A stretch of DNA of 64,000 nt, taken from the NCBI GenBank assembly GCA_013368325.1, contig JAACJK010000116.1, positions 186,001 to 250,000 on the forward strand, given 5' to 3'. Positions 57,137 through 64,000 of this stretch are shown here, one piece after another (position 1 is the stretch's first letter; every line of letters begins with the position of its first letter). The notes under the pieces are model-generated. The model worked only from the letters and a program-made list of their open reading frames with translations, made no database searches and was not told the DNA's origin. This DNA is from Ephemerocybe angulata (Eukaryota > Basidiomycota > Agaricomycetes > Agaricales > Psathyrellaceae). The position numbers were made by a program, and so were the translations under genes.

Positions 57137-59435
57137 TTACGCCTTAAACAGTGCTGCGTGGGATTCAGACCTGAGCTTGATATCGCACTTGAAGGGAAGG
57201 GGCGAACTGCATACGAGATCATCAGTACCAAGGAACGGACTACACTGAGGGGTAAAAATCACGCACGCAATGACTTGGGAGAGGGTCTCGAGCTTCATTG
57301 GAAGGGAACGGCCTGCCTCGTCCTTGGGAGGGGAGATGTCGAAGGTAGAGAGGAGGCACGCCGCTGTGAGGAAGAGCGTCTCCGTACTCAGCGCGCGACC
57401 GGGGCAGACCCTGTTCATAAGTTAGCACAGATCTATGACTCCGGGTCATACCACGAGTGGGTGTACGCACCTACGACCATACCCGAAGGCACCTGCATGG
57501 TACGGGTCCAGCACCGTAGGATCAATCTGCCCGTCCTTCAAGAACCGCTCAGGTTTAAACTCCATCGGATTCTCATAAACCTCTGGGTCATGCAAGATCG
57601 ACCTACAAACAAACATGAGGCGTACCCCATGATCAGCACGCAGCCTCCGAAATCAACGACCGACCGTCCGGCCTGAACACGCACCAAGCATTCGTCATGA
57701 CGAACGTCCCCTTCGGAATGTAGTACCCATCGTACTCGGCATCCTCTGCCGCGACGTGCGCCAAACCCAAAGGAACAACCGTGTACCAGCGCCCAAGCTC
57801 CTTGATCAAGGCAGAGACGTAAGGAAGGTTATCCCTATCGGACATGAGGGGCAGCCTCTTTCCCCCCGTGACGCTGTCGATTTCCTGCTGCGCCTTCTTC
57901 TGCACTTCGGGGTGGGTAGCAAGGATATGCACAAGGCCAACAGCAGAGCTGACGGTCTAAATATCACAACTTGTTATCAGTATGTTTGTTATGAGAGGAA
58001 TTGTAGATAAGAACGTACGGTGTCCGCGCCAGCCGCGTAGCCCGACGCACAGCTGATCCGCGCAATGGACTCGAGGTCCCTCCGCTCAGGCCCCTCCTCC
58101 TCCGGCATCTCCTCCAAAAGCGTAACAGCCATACTAGGATACAAACTCTTCACCCCCTTTTTCTAAAAGAGAGTCACAAATCAGCTCCGCCCATCTCAAA
58201 GTTAAAACCGAAAGAAAGTCCCACCAAATTCGCCTTCACGCTCTCAAACGAATCATACAGCGTCCTATAATTCACAGTCGCAATATACCTACAATGCTTC
58301 TTCCACGCCGCACCGGGGAACCACTCCGGCACCCACTTCAAGACGGGGAGGTGGTTCACGAGGTACCGGCCAGGGAGCGCCGCCTCGCTGAAGGCTTGCA
58401 TCAGAATCTCCGCGTCCTGGATGAGCGCCTTGTTGGTCTGGACGTCGTCGAAGCCGTACGAGAGCCGCATGATCACGGCACCAAAGAAACTATTTAGTTG
58501 CGGATGCGAAAAAGATTGGAAAAGTCAGTGGGTGTTAGATCGGCTGGAAGTCCAAAAGGCACAAGGAGCATTATGGTAATGCTTTAGCAGGGTCGGATGT
58601 GCGTGGAGGCAGATCCCCGCTGGGAACGGGCTCGGAATCGGAAGCCAACAACACAAGAAGATGACGGGAAGAACGAACGAACGAACAGAGGGACGACCGG
58701 ACAGAGAGAAAGAGAAAGAGATAGATACGCACTATTTCATATGCCCCAAAAACTCTTCCGGGGTCTTGTGCAGACTCTGCAGCAGCACCCGCATCTCCTC
58801 ATTAAAAACAGGGTAAAACTTCGGCAACGCATTCGCGTTGACGAGCTGGTGGAAAGGTTTGCGATGGCGTTTCCACTCGCTGCCGTACGGCATCAGCCCG
58901 AAGCTCCAGTCCATCTCCATCCTGCAAAGAGTTGTAGGCACGCGTTAACGTCAGCACGAAAACAAATTTCCAACCGAGAAAGCTTGGAGAAAGCCAAGCC
59001 AAGACGATGGGTGGTGTGTACGCACAGTCCGAGAATGGGTAGATGAGGTCTGTCGGAGTACTGCACGCCGCGCTTGTCGTAGACCTCGGTCGCCCTCGAG
59101 AGCGAGTTGAGCAGCACGATAGGCTGGCCCAGCGCCTCCAAATACATAATATCCCCTGCAAAAGCGCGCGCGTCAGTAAGTCAACCACCGCTGCGTCGTG
59201 GGGACTTGGAGACACGATGCGTACCGAACTCTTGCGACATCCTGTTGTATTCCTCCCATGGCTGGACCTGGGGGAGCTGCAGCAGGTTCCCGAGGACGGG
59301 AAGACGCTTGGGGCCGGGGGGCAGAGGGAGGCTCCGAACGCCGCGCTTGCTCTTCTGCCATCGAGACAGTAGGTACGCCGTACAGAAGAACCCGAGGGTC
59401 GTCATGAGAGGCATGATGACGCTTGAATCCGACAT
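57137..59435 (-). CDS. Cytochrome P450 monooxygenase
   Basis: A multi-exon gene of roughly 500 residues with a full set of P450 signatures. The N-terminal membrane anchor (VIMPLMTTLGFFCTAYLLSR) is followed by the proline-rich hinge LPLPPGPKRLPVLGNLLQLP. Then come helix C (WKRHRKPFHQL), the I-helix oxygen-activation motif YAAGADTTVS, the K-helix ExxR as KELGRW, PERF as FKPERFLKDG, and the haem-binding FGYGRRVCPGRAL (formed across an intron near 57.45 kb). The end reads CDIKLRSESHAALFKA. The protein is an ER haem-thiolate enzyme. The overall pattern is that of the large Agaricomycete families often annotated as O-methylsterigmatocystin oxidoreductase-like; the substrate is unknown. No partner biosynthetic genes lie nearby. 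One intron near 58.50-58.74 kb is unusually long and holds AACG and GAAA simple repeats. Confidence 0.93.
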
Positions 59436-60580
59436 CGTGGCTCAAGGACTAGCCGTAGACACAAAGAAAAAGAAAAAGATAAGTAGAAAGAGAGGAGGAG
59501 AAAAGTTGGGTTGAGTTGAGGTGAGCGGGGAAGGATGGTGGTGGGGAAGAGAAAAGAAGGGCTGAGAAGTCAAGGGAGATCGTTACGGCACACGACCATC
59601 ATCACGTCTCTTTTATCGCAGTCAGTAAGCGAGGAAGTGAAGCGAGAGGCACATCCATCCGTTCGCTGCAGATGCCTTCCGTTTCGGCCCTGGGGTCAAC
59701 AGAGCCTTCTGATGCACAAGCCTCAGAAGCATCAACGTTTTTGGTATAATCCATTGCATCCGAAATAGCAGCGGCCTCGTGGGTTCTCCTCATAGCAAAG
59801 ATGGTGGGCTCAAGTCGACGGAGAGACAGACAGACATTCTGGAGGCTTTCGTAAACGGGCGGCCTGGGTTGAACTGGATGTTGGAGAAGCAAGCGTAATA
59901 GGCGCTAGTAGCAGTTGAAGGCCCCGTAATTCTTGTGTCCCTGTTGTCAGGCTTGCGTTTACGCAGTGAAGGTGGGTTGTGACCATCAGTCGGATTGGCA
60001 ACTGCAGGTGTACGGTGTACGTTAGAGAACGAGAGAGGCCTTCGGCTAAGGTGAGTCGTGGTGAAATGTGCGACGTGGCGCTGAACGTTAACCGCGATGG
60101 CTTCGAAAAGGCGCCCAAATGTCACGCGTCACGCTCAGGCGCTACACGTGGTGTGACAGACAAGGGGATTGAATTTGCGTAAGTAGTTTGTTAGTTGTTT
60201 GTTGACTCTTCGAAGTTCGATTCCATGCCCCGGAATTCGCTATTGGGTGCACGCATCTCTACCATTTACAAAAATCTTCTTAGGATCCCCTCGTTCTCCA
60301 ATACTCTACGTTGTGATAGCTTACACGGCATACAAACACATACTTACAGGCGAAAAGAGGTGCATCGTACTTTAGAATAGGTAGCTATGTATCATTCGAC
60401 ATTAGAAACAGACGAAGGAAAAGCAAAACAGTGCAATGATGATTCAACCCCCTTCGATTTAAAGGCCTACATACCGTAACATACATCCCAAATTACATCC
60501 CAACTACATCTAGGAAAGAGTAAGTTGATGTAAGCCTCGTACAGGGCAACAAGAGAGATTTGCTTACTGTATCATGTGTA
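59436..60580. other. Intergenic region
   Basis: Upstream region of the P450 gene (-) and 3' flank of the TDP2-like gene (-). A-rich tract at 59460-59500. Frames on the minus strand at 59.6-60.1 kb (for example 59790-60125) are Ser/Thr-rich with no recognised domain, and no gene is called. Confidence 0.45.
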
Positions 60581-61735
60581 TTAGATGGTGAAGGTGCAAT
60601 GCAGCCCGCAGTGGTCACTCCAGGGCGTGCTTGCGTTGATATAACCAGGCTTGAGGACTTCGATCTCATTAGGCTGCAAGCCCAACATGACAACCTTGTC
60701 CAACCTGCTTGGCTTGTGTCCACGGCCCCATGGAAGTTCAACACCCACACCCCATGTAGCTCCCTCAGGCCCCTTCGTACTCCCGTGTAATGCAACCCAA
60801 GCATCGACCAGCCTGTATCTGTCAACGAGTGTATGGTCATCGGGGTGGTTTGCATTGAAGTCACCTGCAATGATACCACCCTTGCATCCAGGCTCACGCA
60901 GGAGGCTGGCCATGGTGACCATTTGGAGTGCTCGTCTAAACTGGGAGTTTAGGGAGTCCATGTGGACGTTGATGAGGCGTAGAATTGCACCTGGCGCAGT
61001 AGGGTGGCAGATATTGACGCACAATGCATCCCTCTTGTACCTGCTAGGCAGATCCATGCGGAATACACTGTCGATCTCCATCTTGATTGGACCCCCCTCC
61101 GAGTCTCCCCTGCTGTCGTCCCTACGGTCCTTCTTCTCAGCGAGCAAGGAAGAGCCGAAATGCTTGTTAGAGAGCAATGTCATGGTCGCAAAGGGGACGC
61201 CCTTGAATGCAGTTTCGTCTTCAGCGTCCGTCGTCAGGAACTGCGAGCGTATTCTGGCGTCGCCGAGGAGAAATTCCCGGACGGGAGACACAACTTCCTG
61301 AAGAAGAAGGATGTCGGGGCACTTGGGCCCTTCGAGGATGTGGCTGAGGATGCGCTCGGCGCGCTCGACGTGCCTCCACCCACCGGCATTGATATTCCAG
61401 GTCACGAGGGAAAGGCTCTGTCTAGCGACGACGGGAGCGTTTCCTGGCAGTGGGCAAGATTCGGAGTCGTCAGAACTTGGAGAACTTGGTCTCTGGGTGG
61501 TTGCCGGGGCGTTGGGGTCGCGCAACGACATGCCAGCAGCCCGGCGAAGGCTGACGTCGTCTAAAAGGCTCGGCCTACTGACAACGGGAGCGGTTACGGG
61601 GTGAGACGGAGGAGGTCTCCGAGTCTGGGTGGTCGGGGCACGATTGGGGTCGCGCATAGGCATGGCAGCCCACCGATGACTGATGTGGTCGAAAGCAGAG
61701 AGAGCGCGGCTGACTCTGGGGCTATTGAGGGCCAT
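60581..61735 (-). CDS. Endonuclease/exonuclease/phosphatase-family protein, TDP2-like
   Basis: A single-exon gene for 384 residues from the first ATG at 61735 (MALNSPRVSR). The C-terminal 270 residues carry the EEP fold. Motif 1 is LVTWNINAGG. Motif 2 is DILLLQEVVSP, with the metal-binding Glu. The central Asn/Asp pair is in LINVHMDS and IIAGDFNANHPDD. The last catalytic motif is WSDHCGLHCTF, with Asp-His. This set and spacing resemble tyrosyl-DNA phosphodiesterase 2, which removes topoisomerase II peptides from 5' DNA ends, but other EEP phosphodiesterases share them, so the substrate is uncertain. The N-terminal 110 residues are Pro/Ser/Arg-rich and contain two imperfect repeats (WAAMPMRDPNRAPTTQ and RAAGMSLRDPNAPATTQ, each followed by APVVSR/APVVAR). 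Confidence 0.87.
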   Translation of the reverse strand: MALNSPRVSRALSAFDHISHRWAAMPMRDPNRAPTTQTRRPPPSHPVTAPVVSRPSLLDDVSLRRAAGMSLRDPNAPATTQRPSSPSSDDSESCPLPGNAPVVARQSLSLVTWNINAGGWRHVERAERILSHILEGPKCPDILLLQEVVSPVREFLLGDARIRSQFLTTDAEDETAFKGVPFATMTLLSNKHFGSSLLAEKKDRRDDSRGDSEGGPIKMEIDSVFRMDLPSRYKRDALCVNICHPTAPGAILRLINVHMDSLNSQFRRALQMVTMASLLREPGCKGGIIAGDFNANHPDDHTLVDRYRLVDAWVALHGSTKGPEGATWGVGVELPWGRGHKPSRLDKVVMLGLQPNEIEVLKPGYINASTPWSDHCGLHCTFTI

Positions 61736-62149
61736 CGATGATTGAGATGCGGTGGGATGGAGAAATGGGGAGGCGAGCTCGACAAGATGGGGCGCCAAGT
61801 GGAATCGAGCTGAAACACCGGCGGCGAACCCTCGCTTAACGGCGCTTTCCTCTACTTACGGGCCACGCCGCTGCTTGATCGATCGCTATGGGGCTGACCC
61901 GGCGCTCGGCTTCTGGCCCAGCCTCACGTCTTCAGCTGTCTTCAGCCACACTAAGCAACAAATCTGGTCTCCTCTTCCACCGGCGTCCTTCCGAATCGTA
62001 TATCTAAAATATTTAGACAACTTCGAGCCGTGTGAGTAACGGCCAAAAGGAAAGAATGCAAAGAGCGTACCTAGCCTAGAGGAATACCAAGATTGCACCA
62101 AGACTCCCATCCATCAAAAGTCCGCTCCAGCTTGCCCAGCGTCGAGGTG
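61736..62149. other. Intergenic region
   Basis: Upstream flank of the TDP2-like gene. No gene was recognised. Confidence 0.5.
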
Positions 62150-62400
62150 GCCTCCTGTATCTGGCGCGGAGTACATCTTAGTTGCCAGCGAAGAACTGGG
62201 CGGTATTGGGAGGAAGGGAACATTGTGGTTGAGGGAAGAAATTGCCGATCCGCTTGACGCGGACAGCGAGCTCGCCTTTGATCGCGATGCCCAAGCCATC
62301 AGACCTGCTCTTGGACCAGATCCGCGACTACATCCCGTTTTCAACTTCTGCCAACGACGGTGGGCTCGAGACCACTTCGTCTGTCATGGATCGTAACTCG
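62150..62400 (-). pseudogene. Relic related to the segment upstream of the NLR gene
   Basis: On the minus strand this reads LGIAIKGELAVRVKRIGNFF, then FPQPQCSLPPNTAQFFA. After a possible short intron it continues as IQEATSTLGKLERTFDGWES. The same pattern occurs at about 6530-6760 (LGIVVNDELAIRVKRI, then FPEPQ), and the DNA is similar over more than 200 bases. Amino-acid changes between copies are conservative in this frame, so both probably derive from exons of one protein family. Stop codons and missing flanks suggest decay. The family was not identified. Confidence 0.45.
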
Positions 62401-64000
62401 CAAGAGCTGCCGAAGAATGCAGCGTACGAATTAGAGCCTGAGGATATGGACGTTGGAATCACACTTCCACGCCGGTGACCAACGACTTGAAGCTTCCCCC
62501 CAACCTCCCCATCGACACAACGCGCCGTTCTAATTCTACTTCTTCTCTACCTGGATGGCCTACCCTCAAGGCCGTCTACATCTTACCACCATGAATTAAT
62601 CACCCATTCTCCATATCTCCAATACGCCGTCTTCGGGCTGATCTGTGCAACAAGCCTCGCGCTCGACGATGCGCTATCAGCGGTTTCGAAGAGAAGGATG
62701 TGTATTTCTATCTGGAATGTGGTCAGGGTAGCCCATTGGAACCTCTATGCTTGCCACTATGGGTGTGTGATTGATTCCTCTCTCTCTCATCTTTTGAAGA
62801 TGATGGTCTACCTAGTGAGTACTCGCCATGATGTAGGCGCCCACCAAGTAGCTGCTGGCTGCGTAAGTACATGTGTGGTCGCTGTGCCCTGAGCAGGACG
62901 ACCTCTTCCTCCTCGTACTGACACGCAGCACCCTTGCCTGCTTCTGTGTCGCATGGCCTTCCTTTCCATCTCAGGTTTGGCGGCGCTGCCTTCATCTCCG
63001 TATTTGTGCTCAAGCCTACTCTGCTGCCCCGCTCATGATGGAGTGGGGGGGGGCAAGTCGTTTATAATGCATGCGAAGCTCGGCAACCCGAAGTGCCCTT
63101 GCTGCAAACGTCGAATATTGGAGGGATCCCGACCGAGGCGCGTGATGCAGTGGACGACTAGGCGATTGCGAATGAGGCAAATCATCGTCCGGCACTGTAG
63201 AGATCGGGTCGCCACGTTCTTTGCACGCTCTTGGATGGGTCCCGACGCCATATCCGATTCCACCAGGAATGACTCGGCGATGCACCCAAGACTGAGGATC
63301 ACCTACTTCTGAACGTATCTATCGGACTGGATGAACAACACTAATTCTGCTTTGACGAGAGAGGGTTGTGTCGGACTTCACACGTCGCGTTTCGAAGTAC
63401 CTTGTGATATGCATATGGCGGGTGCTGGTGCTGTCGATTTCGGATGAGTCTCCTCTTCCTCAACACTCTTCCTTATTCCTGCCCACCCCCCTCGCGTTTC
63501 TCGCTGTTTCGTCACCAAGCTGTCCATCGGTGTTGGGCGCCTATTTGCGCGCTTGACTGCTCCCTCACCGCAGACGCCCTAGAGTTCGTCATACATGCGG
63601 AAGTCTTCCAGAACAGTAGTTCCATATTCTCGCGGTGCCTGTGAGCGCGCAAGTTGGCGGGTACGATTGAAGACTCCTTCATATTCACGAGTGCGATGAC
63701 TTGATGAGAACAGGGACGCAGCAATCCCGCAGAGCCTGGCGTTCGACCAATGATTGCAGAGGATATGATATATCGAAGTTCAAAGTTGGGATAAGTACAG
63801 GGTACATATTGCGCTGCCGCCACGGTGCATTCGGTGGTTTGAACCCAGTGTCGGAGAGTGAAGCGCCGGGGTACAAGGTCGAGTTCAAACTCCCCACCCA
63901 TTTCGTCTCCAGAGAGGAGGGGCGGATCGTATCAGGATGAGGTAGATGTGGCACTCTGGGAGCAGCCTTCGAGACGTGGTACAGGCGAAAAGCCTGTTGG
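62401..64000. other. No supported gene to the window end
   Basis: Short frames only. One plus-strand frame near the end (63701-63940; FKVGISTGYILRCRHGAFGG, later YKVEFKLPTHFVSREEG) looks protein-like and could be an exon of a gene continuing past the window, or a relic. I recognise no family. T/C-rich stretches occur at 63440-63500. Confidence 0.35.

Noticed and set aside
60651..61564. Plus-strand frames opposite the TDP2-like gene
   Set aside because: Antisense shadows of a single-exon gene whose minus frame has all catalytic motifs.

Overview
This window comes from a filamentous basidiomycete, most likely an Agaricomycete. Genes are compact and interrupted by many introns of about 48-60 bases with fungal GT...AG sites. 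The gene set (a NACHT-WD40 STAND receptor, a microsomal P450, F-box proteins, myo-inositol oxygenase, a MULE transposase) is typical of mushroom-forming fungi. No rRNA, tRNA or CRISPR array was recognised. The species cannot be told from the window.

Layout. 1-264 is the end of a tail-anchored protein. 1277-6025 (-) is a STAND/NLR-like receptor with NACHT and 14 WD40 repeats. 7899-12681 (+) is cohesin SMC1. 13274-17167 (-) is a 1262-residue disordered protein of unknown function. 17168-22654 is nearly gene-free. 22655-25902 (+) holds myo-inositol oxygenase and a HAD phosphatase. 26632-27071 is a candidate miniature inverted-repeat element. 27495-29766 (-) is a tail-anchored TBC RabGAP (Gyp8/TBC1D20 type). 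About 30.75-33.58 kb (+) is a Vps3/TGFBRAP1-like tethering subunit that lacks its N-terminal CNH domain. 33.6-37.1 kb is gene-poor. 37081-38788 is a convergent pair of paralogous membrane proteins. 39216-41148 is a divergent ribosomal pair, eS6 and uS15, with one shared upstream region. 41788-42618 is a DEDD-type 3'-5' exonuclease, 43152-44154 an F-box protein, 45.35-46.27 kb a conserved hypothetical gene with a probable frameshift, and 47303-49063 a large secreted protein.

The right part is a run of minus-strand genes: PIP5-kinase (50821-53014), a complete MULE transposon (53072-56728), a cytochrome P450 (57137-59435) and a TDP2-like phosphodiesterase (60581-61735). The MULE has 41-base perfect terminal inverted repeats and a perfect 10-base target duplication. 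It sits about 48 bases upstream of the PIP5-kinase start codon, so it has probably split that gene from its original promoter.

The genes are mostly unrelated housekeeping functions: chromosome cohesion, translation, endosomal and ER-Golgi traffic, phosphoinositide synthesis and inositol breakdown. Accessory or fast-evolving pieces lie between them: the NLR, the transposon, the P450, the secreted protein, the duplicated membrane genes and relic repeats. I see no operon-like system. The most notable signals are the recent MULE insertion, the Vps3 gene without its CNH domain, the duplicated relic shared by 6.5 kb and 62.3 kb, and the inverted membrane-protein pair.
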